This document shows, one piece after another, positions 26,327 through 35,813 of a stretch of DNA of 64,000 nucleotides. The notes beneath the pieces are model-generated. The model saw only the letters and a list, made by a program, of their open reading frames with translations. It was not told where the DNA came from and did not search any database. The translations under genes and the position numbers were made by a program. The stretch comes from Candidatus Krumholzibacteriota bacterium (GTDB lineage: Bacteria > Krumholzibacteriota > Krumholzibacteriia > JAJRXK01): positions 1 through 64,000 of the forward strand of contig JAJDAC010000026.1 in NCBI GenBank assembly GCA_029262065.1, given 5' to 3'. Each line of letters opens with the position of its first letter. Position 1 is the first letter of the stretch.

Positions 26327-27808
26327 ATGAACGCGTTCCTGCGTCGAATCTCTAGCGTTACCGTTGTCCTCGCGCTCGGCTGCATGTGCCTGAGCGGCTG
26401 CGAACTCGACGAAGTGGAATTCGACGAGCGCAACGATGCCACCCTTCCCGCGCCCGGCGACGCCATTGGCTCGCTGGGCAACAGCCTGACCGCGGGCTTC
26501 CAGAACGGCGGCCTGCAACAGAAGGGACAGGACGCCAGCTTTCCGAACCTGCTGGCCCAGACGATTCTGGGCCGGACCATGAGCATGCCGCTGGTGGATT
26601 CGCCGGGCATCGGCTCGGAGATCGGCCTTTCGCCGCTGTTCGCAAGGCCCAACGGCGGCGGCGGCGCCGACCTCACGCGCGAGCCGCTCACGGTGGAGCC
26701 GGCCGAGCTGGGTCTGAACACCCGATTTCCCATTCCCTACGACAACCTGGGTGTACCTGGCGCCACGACTGCGCAGATCCTGCGCGAGCGCAACGGTGGA
26801 TTGTTCGACCTCATTCTGCGCAACCTCGACGACCCGGCTACGCCGAACGTCAACGAGGGTTTGCCCTCGGGTGGCACGTGCATCGAACAACTCGAACTCA
26901 TCAAGCCCAACATCATTACGGTGTGGTCGGGTAACAACGAAATACTCGGCGGTTCGCTGAGTGGTAGCCCACAGGGCACCAACGCCTCCGACCCCGACAC
27001 CTATATCGTACCGCTGTCAGAGTTCGAGCCCGATTTTCTGGAGCTGTTGGACCGGGTCCAGGCGCTGAATCCCAAAATGGTAGCCGTTGCGAATGTACCG
27101 CCCATCGCAGCCATTCCTTACACCAAGTTCTGGAACATCAGCCCACCGACGGCCCCGTTCCCGGGCAACCCGCGGTGGCTGATGGAAGAAGACAAGGACG
27201 GCCCTGACACCGACGGCAACCCCAACAACGGCGACGACGATCCGGTCATGCTGGTGTTGTTGCCCGCTCCCGTGGGCGATTGCATCGAGTGTTACGATCC
27301 CCGCGTTTGCGGCGGAGTGGGACAACCTTGCACGGACATCCCGGCCGAGTTCACACTCAGCTTGTCCGAGGTAACGCTCATCAACGACACCATCGCCGCC
27401 TACAATGCGGTGATCGAGCGCGAGGCCACCGCTCGCGGCTTCGCGTTCGTGGACGTGAACGCCGCCTTCCTGGAATTGCCCACCAGCTCATCGGCGGTGG
27501 CCCCCCTCAACGCGGCGTTTCCCATCAACCCCAGCACGGCGGCCGTGAATCTGGGTAGCGCCTTCACGCTGGACGGCGTTCACCCGAGCGAGCGTGGGCA
27601 CGCCGAGGTGGCCAACTTGTTCCTCGAAGCCTTCAACTTGCAGTACGGCACCAGCTATCCGATGTACGAGCTGACGAGCATCCGGAACGAGGCCGGGTTG
27701 GAGCTGGTGTTGCCCGCTGGCAAAAGTGGCGGTGGCCCGCTGCGTATCACGCCCGAAGCCCGGGAGACCTTGGCGGGGACGGTGCGCATGCTGCGGGGAC
27801 GGCACTAG
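26327..27808 (+). CDS. Lipoprotein SGNH/GDSL-type hydrolase
   Basis: A 493-residue protein with lipobox LSGC (Cys25). Block I is GSLGNSLTAGF with Ser53 as nucleophile, where the usual D of GDSL is replaced by N. Block III is WSGNNEILGG, and block V is DGVHPSERGH with Asp416 and His419. The family hydrolyses esters of lipids or acetylated sugars. GGAG lies eight bases before the ATG. It is 24 bases downstream of the PHM-like lipoprotein, in what looks like a two-gene operon closed by a strong terminator. Confidence 0.85.
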   Translation: MNAFLRRISSVTVVLALGCMCLSGCELDEVEFDERNDATLPAPGDAIGSLGNSLTAGFQNGGLQQKGQDASFPNLLAQTILGRTMSMPLVDSPGIGSEIGLSPLFARPNGGGGADLTREPLTVEPAELGLNTRFPIPYDNLGVPGATTAQILRERNGGLFDLILRNLDDPATPNVNEGLPSGGTCIEQLELIKPNIITVWSGNNEILGGSLSGSPQGTNASDPDTYIVPLSEFEPDFLELLDRVQALNPKMVAVANVPPIAAIPYTKFWNISPPTAPFPGNPRWLMEEDKDGPDTDGNPNNGDDDPVMLVLLPAPVGDCIECYDPRVCGGVGQPCTDIPAEFTLSLSEVTLINDTIAAYNAVIEREATARGFAFVDVNAAFLELPTSSSAVAPLNAAFPINPSTAAVNLGSAFTLDGVHPSERGHAEVANLFLEAFNLQYGTSYPMYELTSIRNEAGLELVLPAGKSGGGPLRITPEARETLAGTVRMLRGRH

Positions 27809-27843
27809 TCGCGACCAGGGAACAGAACCCGCGAACAAGAAAG

Positions 27844-27872
27844 AAAGGGGCTCCCGGTTGGGAGCCCCTTTT
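27844..27872 (+). terminator. Intrinsic terminator between convergent genes
   Basis: GGGGCTCCC (27847-27855) and GGGAGCCCC (27860-27868) form a 9-bp stem with a GGTT loop, followed by TTTT. The A-rich bases before the stem give a T-rich run on the other strand too, so it can stop both the SGNH operon and the convergent DUF4397 gene. Confidence 0.85.
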
Positions 27873-27893
27873 GTCTGCCCGGCTGCTCCAAGA

Positions 27894-27942
27894 CAGCCGC
27901 GACGGTCGATCGCGGTTTCCTGCGCGTGAGCTGTCGCGGCTG
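27894..27942 (-). terminator. 10-bp inverted repeat downstream of the DUF4397 gene
   Basis: CAGCCGCGAC (27894-27903) is repeated exactly inverted as GTCGCGGCTG (27933-27942), with a 29-base loop. It lies just past the DUF4397 stop codon and before the bidirectional terminator. It may assist termination or protect the transcript 3' end. Confidence 0.35.
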
Positions 27943-27955
27943 AGTGGTCGCGTCT

Positions 27956-29032
27956 TTACTTGACCAGCGTCATGGTCCGGCTCGAGTTACCATCGGCCGT
28001 ACGCAATTCATACATGTAGGTACCCGATGCCAGCCCCGTCGCCTGGAACGGTACCGTGTAGGCACCAGCCTCACGACGACCGTCGATCAGCGTTTCCACC
28101 GCACGACCGCGCATGTCGAACACGGTCAGCTTCACGTGCTGGGCCGAATCGAGCGTGAACGGAATGACGGTGTTGGGGTTGAACGGGTTGGGATAGTTCT
28201 CGCCCAGGCTGTAGTTCCGACCGGGTAGGTTGGTGTCGGTACGGCTGGCTTTGCCAAGCTCGAACACGAACCCCGAAGCCACGGCACCGAACAGGCTCAG
28301 GTCGTCGTTGTCGGGCGCCACCGGCAAACCAGCCGCATGACCCACGGCGGCTGCGCCCTGGATGAGCGACAATGTAGCCACGTACGTCTGGATGACGTTC
28401 GAGGTGCCGGTCTCGACGATGTCCAGCGTGGCCACGATGGGCGACAGCGGAATGTAGGTCTGGAAGTCGCCGTAGGCCAGATTCGTGAAGATGGGCAGGC
28501 CAACGCCCGGCATGTCGTGGACCGCACGAGCGATCAGATCGATCGTGCCCACCTCGGGTGCGGCGTGCACGGCCATGAGTTCCGACGTCTGGGGGTCGTC
28601 GGCGGCCGCCTTGTAGCCATCGAAGAAGGCGATCTGCATGGCGGTGCTGCGACCGTCGGGGTTGGGGTTGAAGTTACCGGGAACGCGAAATCCCAGTACC
28701 TCCAACAACGTGGGCGTAAGAACGCCCGGCAACGTAACCGAGGCCAGCGGCGAGCTGTCGTCCACACTGGTCTGATCGGCCACGACTATGGTGGATGTAG
28801 GAGTTACGAAGATCTGCGGTACGCCGCCGCCATCGACGAACGGTGTGGCGGCCTTGAAGGCCAGATCTTCGGCAACCTTGGTACCGTCGATGTAGATGTC
28901 GACGAAGGTGTTCGCGGGGTCCGGCGAAGAATTGATGATCTGAACGGGAACCTGCGCGCTTGCCGCGGTGGCCAGGGCCATGAGCATGGCGGCCGCAAAG
29001 GCAACGCGGAGAATACGGTATCGGTGGTCCAT
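27956..29032 (-). CDS. Secreted DUF4397 protein with FlgD-like C-terminal tail
   Basis: A 358-residue exported protein. GGAG lies five bases before the ATG, and a signal peptide ends at ATAASA/QVPV. The body has the DUF4397 pattern: VQIINSSPDPANTFVDIYIDG, and repeated as SELMAVHAAPEVGTIDLIA, with FTNLAYGDFQTYIPLSP. The last 80 residues are the shared tail, opening with YPNPFNPNTVIPFTL, then VFDMRGRAVETL, and ending in RTMTLVK. DUF4397 proteins are surface proteins of unknown function. The tail suggests export by the same route as the other giant proteins of this window. Confidence 0.85.
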   Translation of the reverse strand: MDHRYRILRVAFAAAMLMALATAASAQVPVQIINSSPDPANTFVDIYIDGTKVAEDLAFKAATPFVDGGGVPQIFVTPTSTIVVADQTSVDDSSPLASVTLPGVLTPTLLEVLGFRVPGNFNPNPDGRSTAMQIAFFDGYKAAADDPQTSELMAVHAAPEVGTIDLIARAVHDMPGVGLPIFTNLAYGDFQTYIPLSPIVATLDIVETGTSNVIQTYVATLSLIQGAAAVGHAAGLPVAPDNDDLSLFGAVASGFVFELGKASRTDTNLPGRNYSLGENYPNPFNPNTVIPFTLDSAQHVKLTVFDMRGRAVETLIDGRREAGAYTVPFQATGLASGTYMYELRTADGNSSRTMTLVK

Positions 29033-29169
29033 GGTCGCTCCAGTTGCGGGCCGACCGTACGGGCAGAGGCGAGAACTCCACCAGCGCGGACGACGGTTTG
29101 GAAGGGCTTGGCTTCTTCAAACCATCGTAGACGCTATTCCCAGGCTGGCGCAAGCTTCACGAAAATGCC

Positions 29170-30981
29170 CTAGAGGTGCTCCTTCGCCCGCTTCTCCGCC
29201 TGGCGGCGGTCGTTCTCGTCGAGAAGCACCTTTCGCAGGCGAATACTCTTGGGAGTCACCTCGACGCATTCGTCGGCATTCAGGTGCTCCAAGGCCTCTT
29301 CGAGGCTCATCTTCACGGCCGGCGCGACTTTGAGGGCACGATCGGTTCCCGATGCCCGCATGTTGCTCAGCTTCTTCGTGCGCTGGATGTTGACGATCAG
29401 ATCGCTGTCCTTGTTATGCTCGCCGATGATCTGCCCGCCGTAGGCCTGATCGCCGGGTTCCACGAAGGCTCGACCGCGGTCCTGGATGGCGTCGAGCGCG
29501 TAGGCGGTTACCGGCCCCACGGCCATGGAAATCAGACTGCCCGTGATGCGCTGGGGAATGGAACCCTTGAAGAATTCGTATTGCAGGAACCGGTGGTTCA
29601 GCACCACTTCGCCCGACGTGGCCCGCATCATCGCGCTTCGGAATCCAATGAGACCACGACTGGGAATGTGGAAGTCCAGACGCGTGCGACCGTCGCGCGG
29701 CTCCATCTGTTTCATTTCACCACGTCGCGCCGCGGCGTACTCGATGACCGTGCCCACCAATCCGTCGGGAACATCGGCCGTTAGTACCTCGACCGGCTCG
29801 GCCTTCTTGCCGTCGATTTCGCGGTAGATGACGCGTGGCTGCCCCACCATGAACTCGAAGCCCTCGCGGCGCATGTTCTCCATGAGAATGGAAAGGTGGA
29901 GAATACCCCGGCCGGACACCCGGAACGCATCGGCACTGCCGGAGTCTTCGACCCGGAGCGCCATGTCTTTTTCCGTGGCCTTATGTAGCCGCTCGCGCAC
30001 CTGACGGCTGGTGACGTACTTTCCCTCGGAGCCGAAATTGGGGCTGTTGTTGATCATGAACTGCATGGTCAGCGTGGGCGCGTCGACCGCCACGATGGGC
30101 AACGGCTCGGGGTTTTCGAAGTCGGCCAGGGTATCACCGATATCCACCGATTCCAGGCCGACGACCGCGCAGATGTCGCCGCACTGCACCGAGTCGACTT
30201 CGGTCCGGCCCAGCCCGTCGAATACATAGAGCTTCTTCGCACGCACCGTGTTCTGAGTACCATCGCGATGGAGCTGCATGAGAGGCACGCGTGCATCGAT
30301 GCTGCCGCGGAATACCCTCCCGATGCCGATACGCCCGACGTATTCACTGTGGTCGAGGGCCGTGATGAGCATCTGCAGGGGACCGTCGTCGACGTTGGGC
30401 GCCGGAATGCGATCGATGATGGTCTGGAGCAGCGGTGATAGATTCGGCCGCGGGTCAGCCAGTTCGTTGCTGGCCCAACCGTCGCGCCCGGAGGCGTACA
30501 CGGCCGGGAAATCCAGCTGGTCGTCGTCGGCCTCGAGCTCCACGAACAGATCGAACACCTCGTTCAGCACTTCTTCGGGGCGCGCATTGGGTCGATCGAC
30601 CTTGTTGATGACCACGATGGGCTTGAGGTGGAGTTTCAGTGCCTTCTGCAGCACGAAGCGCGTCTGGGGCATGGGGCCCTCGAACGCGTCGACCAGCAGC
30701 AGTACGCCGTCGGCCATCTTCAGGACCCGCTCGACCTCGCCGCCGAAGTCGGCATGACCCGGCGTATCGATCACGTTGATGCGCACGCCCTTGAACATGA
30801 CGGAGCAGTTCTTGGACATGATCGTGATGCCCCGTTCGCGCTCGAGGTCATTCGAGTCGAGAATCCGGTCGGCGACGTCCTGATTTTCTCGGAACACCAT
30901 GCACTGCTTCAGGATCTGGTCGACCAGGGTGGTCTTGCCATGATCCACATGGGCAATGATGGCGACGTTGCGAATTTCCAT
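29170..30981 (-). CDS. typA: Translational GTPase TypA/BipA
   Basis: About 603 residues, normal for the family. G1 is AHVDHGKTT near the N terminus, G2 region [10 protein letters not shown]3 [12 protein letters not shown]4 NKVDRP. EF-G-like domains follow, with the TypA C-terminal signature ([23 protein letters not shown] in part, [38 protein letters not shown]). It binds the ribosome and supports growth under stress and cold. The ATG at 30981 is preceded by AAGGG and matches the family start ([18 protein letters not shown]). The 17 extra upstream codons of the frame are unlikely. It is a single gene, divergent from the carboxypeptidase gene. Confidence 0.96.
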   Translation of the reverse strand: MEIRNVAIIAHVDHGKTTLVDQILKQCMVFRENQDVADRILDSNDLERERGITIMSKNCSVMFKGVRINVIDTPGHADFGGEVERVLKMADGVLLLVDAFEGPMPQTRFVLQKALKLHLKPIVVINKVDRPNARPEEVLNEVFDLFVELEADDDQLDFPAVYASGRDGWASNELADPRPNLSPLLQTIIDRIPAPNVDDGPLQMLITALDHSEYVGRIGIGRVFRGSIDARVPLMQLHRDGTQNTVRAKKLYVFDGLGRTEVDSVQCGDICAVVGLESVDIGDTLADFENPEPLPIVAVDAPTLTMQFMINNSPNFGSEGKYVTSRQVRERLHKATEKDMALRVEDSGSADAFRVSGRGILHLSILMENMRREGFEFMVGQPRVIYREIDGKKAEPVEVLTADVPDGLVGTVIEYAAARRGEMKQMEPRDGRTRLDFHIPSRGLIGFRSAMMRATSGEVVLNHRFLQYEFFKGSIPQRITGSLISMAVGPVTAYALDAIQDRGRAFVEPGDQAYGGQIIGEHNKDSDLIVNIQRTKKLSNMRASGTDRALKVAPAVKMSLEEALEHLNADECVEVTPKSIRLRKVLLDENDRRQAEKRAKEHL

Positions 30982-31116
30982 GGCGAGAAAGGCCCTTGGG
31001 CTAAGGAGCGGAAGTTTCGTGGCGACACCCATTTGACGGGCGCACGGCAGGGTGGATATGCTAGTTATGAAGCCCTTCCCACGCTATCGCTGTCTCCGAT
31101 CCCGAGGAAAAACTCC

Positions 31117-33465
31117 ATGCTGGCTCGCCATCGCTTCGTCGTTGTCCTGTTCCTGTTTCTGATGGCCAATTCGGCCTCCCTGGCCCTTGCGGCCGATTCC
31201 AGCCCGGCGGCGGCCAAACGCGCCTCCAGCCACCTGTATTCCCTCGCCCACCGGGGACCAGGCCAGGTTCAGGAGCTCCTGGACCGGGGCTACGACGTGG
31301 TTGGCCAGGGTGAGAAAGGCGAGCTGCTGGTCGCCGGCCACGCCGAGGATGAGGCCTACTTTTCGACCTGGGGCCGGCCGGCGGTAATCAAGGAGATGAA
31401 CCGGGGCCTGCCCATGCGCAAGGACCTGACCGGGAACCTGGCCGACTACCATACCTACGCCGAGACGCAGGCACTGGTGCAGTCGCTGGCGGCCACCTAC
31501 CCCACCGTATGCGAGCTCCAGACCATGGGTACGAGCCTGGAAGGCCGTGACATCCCCGTTCTGCGCATCACGAATCTTACGCCGGCCAAAGCCGGGGTGC
31601 CTCTGCCCGAGGTGCTCATCATGGGCAACCTCCACGCACGTGAACTCATGGCCGTGGAAATGCCGTTGCGATTCGCCGAGTACCTGGTGACCAACTACGG
31701 CACTGACCCGCAAGTCACCACCTTGGTGGACTCACGCGACATCTACGTGGCGCCCATGCTGAACCCGGACGGTCACGTGTACGTGGAAAACAACAACTCG
31801 GGCGACTGGTGGACCTGGTGGCGGAAGAATCGTCGCGACAACGGCGACGGAACCATGGGCGTGGACCTGAACCGCAACTTCGGATTCCAATGGGGCTTCG
31901 ACAACGTGGGATCGTCTCCCAACACCAATTCGGCCGTCTACCGCGGACCATCGGCGTTCTCCGAGCCAGAAACCCAAGCCATCGAAACGTTCTGCGCCTT
32001 GCGTAACTTCACCCTTGCCTTCAGCTACCATTCTTTCGGTGACCTGCTGCTCTACCCGTGGGGCTACCAGTACGACTACACCGTGGACCACGAGTTGTTC
32101 TACACGTTGGGGCAGCGACTGACGGCCGAAAACGGATACTTCCCGGGCAACCCGGCCGAAGGCGCGATCTACACGACCAACGGTGGCTCCGACGACTGGG
32201 CCTACGGCGATACGCTGTCCAAGAACTCGTTCATCTGCTTCACCCCCGAAGTGAACAGCTCGGCCGACGGCGGCTTCGGCCCGCCGGACACGCAGATCAT
32301 TCCCACGTTCAACGAGAACCTGGCCATGAACCTGCGGTTGGTGGAGCTGGCCGATGAGCCGCGCAAGGTGCTGGGACCCATCGTACCCGTGCTGAGCAAC
32401 AATCCACCGTTCGCCTCGCCGCTCCTGTCCTTGGATTGGACCGCGAACGATCCGCTGGATCCCAATCCGGTGGTTTCGTATGAACTCGAGGAGTTCAAGA
32501 ACCTCGGCGCAATCCTCGACTTCGATGCCGACGCCCTGTCGCCGCTGTTCGACTTTGGCGGCTTCAGCCTTTCGACCACGCAGATGTTCGAAGGCAGCGG
32601 AAGCTACTTCAGCGGAGCGGGCGACAACCTGGCCAACACGCTCACCACCACCGCCCCGTTTGCCGTAACCCCGGCCACCAGCACGTTCAGCGCGCGCCTG
32701 CGGTACGACATCGAGTTGGACTGGGACTACGCCTACCTGCAGGCCAGCAGCGACGGCGGACTCATCTGGCAGAATCTGGCGGGCAACCTCACCACCAACA
32801 CCGACCCCAACGGCAGCAACCTGGGCGAGGGAATCACCGGTAACACCGGCGGACTATGGGCTTCGGCCACATTCGACCTGTCGGCGTACGTCGGGCAGAC
32901 CATCGCCCTGCGACTGGCCTACATCACCGACGGGGCCGTGACCAACCCCGGGCTCTGGATCGACGTGCCGTCGCCGGTGCCCTCGTTCGAGTCGTCGCGC
33001 ATCGTGGTGGCGGGTCACCCCACCAACACGCTCGACGTCAACGTGACCGAGGCCGCCAGCTTTTCGTACCGGGTGCGGGCCATGGATGCCGATGGCGACA
33101 TCAGCCGTTGGAGCAACATCGTTTCCACCACCGTGGACCCGGTAACCGCGACCTCGGACGCCCTGCCCAGCTACTCGCACCTGAGCGGCAACTACCCGAA
33201 CCCGTTCAACCCACGCACGCTGGTTTCCTACACCGTGGGCACGCCCGCCACCGGCTCGGACGCCCAGGTCCGCCTGGACGTGTACGATCTGGCCGGGCGC
33301 CACGTTTCCACGCTGGTGGATACCACACGCGCGCCGGGCGCCTACCGCGAGACATGGAACGGAAACGCCAGCGACGGCGGTGCCATGCCCAGCGGTGTGT
33401 ACGTAGCGCGACTGGTGATCGATGGCGAAACCGTGTCCGCGCACAAGATGACATTGCTGCGGTAG
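31117..33465 (+). CDS. Secreted M14 zinc carboxypeptidase with FlgD-like C-terminal tail
   Basis: A 782-residue exported protein. It has a signal peptide (MLARHRFVVVLFLFLMANSASLALA, cut in two here: leader to residue 25). The M14 domain spans about 110-420. Zinc ligands are His173 and Glu176 (NLHARELMAVE) and His305 (FSYHSFGD). The substrate arginine motif is DLNRNFGFQWG (250-260), and the catalytic Glu378 is in FTPEVNS. A jelly-roll or MAM-like region follows (about 470-650). The C-terminal tail begins NYPNPFNPRTLVSY and ends KMTLLR. The enzyme should trim C-terminal residues from extracellular peptides, complementing the subtilases. The ATG at 31117 has GAGG 12 bases upstream. Confidence 0.92.
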   Translation: MLARHRFVVVLFLFLMANSASLALAADSSPAAAKRASSHLYSLAHRGPGQVQELLDRGYDVVGQGEKGELLVAGHAEDEAYFSTWGRPAVIKEMNRGLPMRKDLTGNLADYHTYAETQALVQSLAATYPTVCELQTMGTSLEGRDIPVLRITNLTPAKAGVPLPEVLIMGNLHARELMAVEMPLRFAEYLVTNYGTDPQVTTLVDSRDIYVAPMLNPDGHVYVENNNSGDWWTWWRKNRRDNGDGTMGVDLNRNFGFQWGFDNVGSSPNTNSAVYRGPSAFSEPETQAIETFCALRNFTLAFSYHSFGDLLLYPWGYQYDYTVDHELFYTLGQRLTAENGYFPGNPAEGAIYTTNGGSDDWAYGDTLSKNSFICFTPEVNSSADGGFGPPDTQIIPTFNENLAMNLRLVELADEPRKVLGPIVPVLSNNPPFASPLLSLDWTANDPLDPNPVVSYELEEFKNLGAILDFDADALSPLFDFGGFSLSTTQMFEGSGSYFSGAGDNLANTLTTTAPFAVTPATSTFSARLRYDIELDWDYAYLQASSDGGLIWQNLAGNLTTNTDPNGSNLGEGITGNTGGLWASATFDLSAYVGQTIALRLAYITDGAVTNPGLWIDVPSPVPSFESSRIVVAGHPTNTLDVNVTEAASFSYRVRAMDADGDISRWSNIVSTTVDPVTATSDALPSYSHLSGNYPNPFNPRTLVSYTVGTPATGSDAQVRLDVYDLAGRHVSTLVDTTRAPGAYRETWNGNASDGGAMPSGVYVARLVIDGETVSAHKMTLLR

Positions 33466-33477
33466 GATCGGACGAAC

Positions 33478-34398
33478 ATGCGCACTGCGTACATGCTTCT
33501 CGGCGTCGTGGCTTTGGCCACCGGTGCGTTGCTGGGTCCGCCTGCCAGCGCGGGCCAGAAGCCCGATACCACGGGGCGCGAGGATCGCGGCGCAGTGGAA
33601 CTGGACGCCATCGACGAGGCGTCGGGCATGGTGGTCAGCTACCGCAACCCCGGCTTGCTGTGGACGCACAACGATTCGGGCGACGCGGCCCGGCTGTACG
33701 CAATGGACACGTCGGGCAAACACCTGGGGACGATTCGACTGGCCGATTGCGTGGCCCGTGACTGGGAAGACATAGCCATCGGCCCGGGGCCGGCCGTGGA
33801 CGGGAAGCCGACCTGGTATCTGTATGCGGGCGACATTGGCGACAACCGGGCCAAGAGACCCGTCATCCAGGTTCAGCGCCTGCCCGAGCCAGACGTGTCG
33901 TCGCTACCCAGGCCATTCGACCTGACCCTGTCGGCCGATACCATCGTTCTACGCTACCCCGACGGTAGCCGCGACGCCGAGTCGCTCATGGTCGACCCGA
34001 ACACCCAGGACATCTACATCGTGTCCAAGCGCGAGGGCGAGGTCCGGCTGTACCGGGCCCCTTCGCCCCATGGCCTGGAAGAACCGAACGTGCTGGAGTT
34101 CCTGTACGAGCTTCCGTTCAGCTCAGCGGTGGCCGCCGACGTTTCCAATGACGGGCTCCATGTGGTGGTGAAGACGTACACCGCCATCCACCTGTGGCAC
34201 GCCAAGGCCAACGAGGACATTGCGGCCAGCTTGCGCCGACCCTTCACGCTGGTGCCCTACATCCCCGAAATCCAGGGCGAGGCGTTGGCCTGGTCGACAA
34301 CGGAATCGGGATACTACACACTGAGCGAAGAGACCATGCGGCTGCCCGCCCACCTGTTCTTCTACCCGTTCAACTGTTCGCCCGAGGACCACGAGTGA
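33478..34398 (+). CDS. Secreted beta-propeller-like protein of unknown function
   Basis: A 306-residue protein 12 bases after the carboxypeptidase. The signal peptide is MRTAYMLLGVVALATGALLG, cut near ASAG. The mature part has regular strand repeats such as SGMVVSYRNPGLLWTHNDSGD, seen from residue 47, then LYAGDIGDNRA, LMVDPNTQDIYIVSKREG and EALAWSTTESGYYTLSEE. This looks like a propeller of SdiA-regulated or esterase-like type. I do not recognise a named family. It overlaps the next gene by a GTGA, so the two are translated together. Confidence 0.6.
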   Translation: MRTAYMLLGVVALATGALLGPPASAGQKPDTTGREDRGAVELDAIDEASGMVVSYRNPGLLWTHNDSGDAARLYAMDTSGKHLGTIRLADCVARDWEDIAIGPGPAVDGKPTWYLYAGDIGDNRAKRPVIQVQRLPEPDVSSLPRPFDLTLSADTIVLRYPDGSRDAESLMVDPNTQDIYIVSKREGEVRLYRAPSPHGLEEPNVLEFLYELPFSSAVAADVSNDGLHVVVKTYTAIHLWHAKANEDIAASLRRPFTLVPYIPEIQGEALAWSTTESGYYTLSEETMRLPAHLFFYPFNCSPEDHE

Positions 34399-35657
34399 AA
34401 AGCCAAGCTACTTCGCGCGACCGCCTGATCCACATGATCGGGCGTGAACGCCCCCTGCGCGAGATCACGCAGGTCCTGCACTACGCCGCCAACGAGTTCA
34501 AAGCGTCCGAGGTAGGCGCCATCCACGTGACGTGCGCCGACGAATCCGAGGTGGAATGCTCCGAAGCGTTCCAGCGGGGATTCGTGCACTACATGTTGCC
34601 GCCGCTGAAGACCGGCCGATCGTCACCCATGCGCCTGGCGAATCTGGGCGGTCAGTACGAGTGGGGCGCGGTACGAATTGCCGAAGATCACTACGCCACC
34701 GACGGCTCGCGCGATGAATTCAAGCTCATGGTCGTGAAGATCAACGCTCACGTGGCGCGTGAGAGCGACACCCATCCGCCCGAGTGGGGTCGCTGGAGTC
34801 GCTACGGTCGCGAGTCGGAATGCTGCGGTGCCCTGGCCGGCCTGCTGGCCAACTCCCACCTGCCGTTCGCCGACTTGCTACGCGAGGACTTCGAGTCCGA
34901 AGGAATCGATCGGTTGGGCACACTGAAGGACCCGGCGCTGGTTGACCAACATACCCTGCCCCTTCTGGCCGCCATGGTTTCAACCCGGCTGCAGGCGCGG
35001 AAGGTCGTGCTCGACACCCAGGACTACGAGCCTCGCACCCCCACCGTGTTCATGATCCTGCCCTGCGTCACCATCAATCGCGAGGGCCACGATTCGGAAA
35101 TCCTGTGCGGCTTGTACGAAATCGATCGGCGTCACGGTGGCCAACAGACCTACACCGGGCTGGGCGACGACCCTAGTCAGTACCGCCTGCAGTCGGGGCA
35201 GCACGGACTCGTGGTAAGCGACGACGAGTTGGGCACGCGGCGGCCGGCGCGCGATCACCGAGCCCTGGTAGCGGACATGTCGAAGGAGTTGTCGACCCAC
35301 CTGACCGCCACGCCGGAGAACGCGGCCACGCCCGCCTTGCTGGACGATCGCATCCACCGCGTGCGTGAAGATGTGCGCCGGGGACGCCACCGCGACTCGC
35401 GTCACGCGCACCAGTTACTTCGTGTGGCGCTACCGGTACTGGCCGAGGTGGCGCCGATACCGGCGGCGATACTCATGTTCGCCGAAGGTGCCGCGGGTAT
35501 TCACCACACGTTCCGCGTGCATCGTCTGGCGCGTGAAATGGAAGGCGAATTGGAGGCGCGGGAGATCCTGGAGGAGATCGAGAGCAGGATCGATCACCTG
35601 GAGCCCGAGCGGGCGGAGGCGCTGCTGGAGTTGTTGGTGGCGGACTATCGACGCTAG
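34395..35657 (+). CDS. Unrecognised cytoplasmic protein coupled to the beta-propeller protein
   Basis: A 420-residue protein read from a GTG at 34395 that overlaps the preceding stop codon. Upstream codons in the same frame lie inside the previous gene and are not believed. There is no signal peptide. Visible features are a mixed alpha/beta N-terminal region (VGAIHVTCADESEVECSEAF), a Cys-Cys pair in SECCGALAGLL, the strand stretch TPTVFMILPCVTINREGH, a hydrophobic helix around AEVAPIPAAILMFAEGAAGIH and a charged helical C terminus (EMEGELEAREILEEIESRI). The RHAHQLLR-to-helix segment hints at a membrane-associated end, as in LETM1-like proteins, but this is weak. Function unknown. Confidence 0.6.
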   Translation: MKSQATSRDRLIHMIGRERPLREITQVLHYAANEFKASEVGAIHVTCADESEVECSEAFQRGFVHYMLPPLKTGRSSPMRLANLGGQYEWGAVRIAEDHYATDGSRDEFKLMVVKINAHVARESDTHPPEWGRWSRYGRESECCGALAGLLANSHLPFADLLREDFESEGIDRLGTLKDPALVDQHTLPLLAAMVSTRLQARKVVLDTQDYEPRTPTVFMILPCVTINREGHDSEILCGLYEIDRRHGGQQTYTGLGDDPSQYRLQSGQHGLVVSDDELGTRRPARDHRALVADMSKELSTHLTATPENAATPALLDDRIHRVREDVRRGRHRDSRHAHQLLRVALPVLAEVAPIPAAILMFAEGAAGIHHTFRVHRLAREMEGELEAREILEEIESRIDHLEPERAEALLELLVADYRR

Positions 35658-35665
35658 GGGATACG

Positions 35666-35697
35666 CCAGAGGCCAGGTGTTGTGACCTGGCCTCTGG
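35666..35697 (+). terminator. 13-bp perfect hairpin after the unknown protein gene
   Basis: CCAGAGGCCAGGT (35666-35678) and ACCTGGCCTCTGG (35685-35697) pair perfectly around a six-base loop, eight bases after the stop codon at 35657. A short T-rich stretch follows (GTTTGCGGCTTCTTG). It ends the carboxypeptidase/propeller/unknown operon. Confidence 0.75.
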
Positions 35698-35732
35698 GTT
35701 TGCGGCTTCTTGTTAAGAAAGCCTGCGTCGAA

Positions 35733-35772
35733 GGCCCGGCTCTGACGGGCCGGAGATCCCGGCGAAGCCGGG
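35733..35772 (-). terminator. Pair of small GC hairpins after the glycoside hydrolase gene
   Basis: Two adjacent hairpins lie just past the minus-strand gene end: GGCCCG/CGGGCC (35733-35751) and CCCGGC-GAA-GCCGGG (35758-35772). On the minus strand they are followed by a TTTCTT run, consistent with an intrinsic terminator. Confidence 0.5.
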
Positions 35773-35813
35773 GCCGGTGCATCGCGGCGCCTGTTCTTTG
35801 GAGCTGGCTCGGC

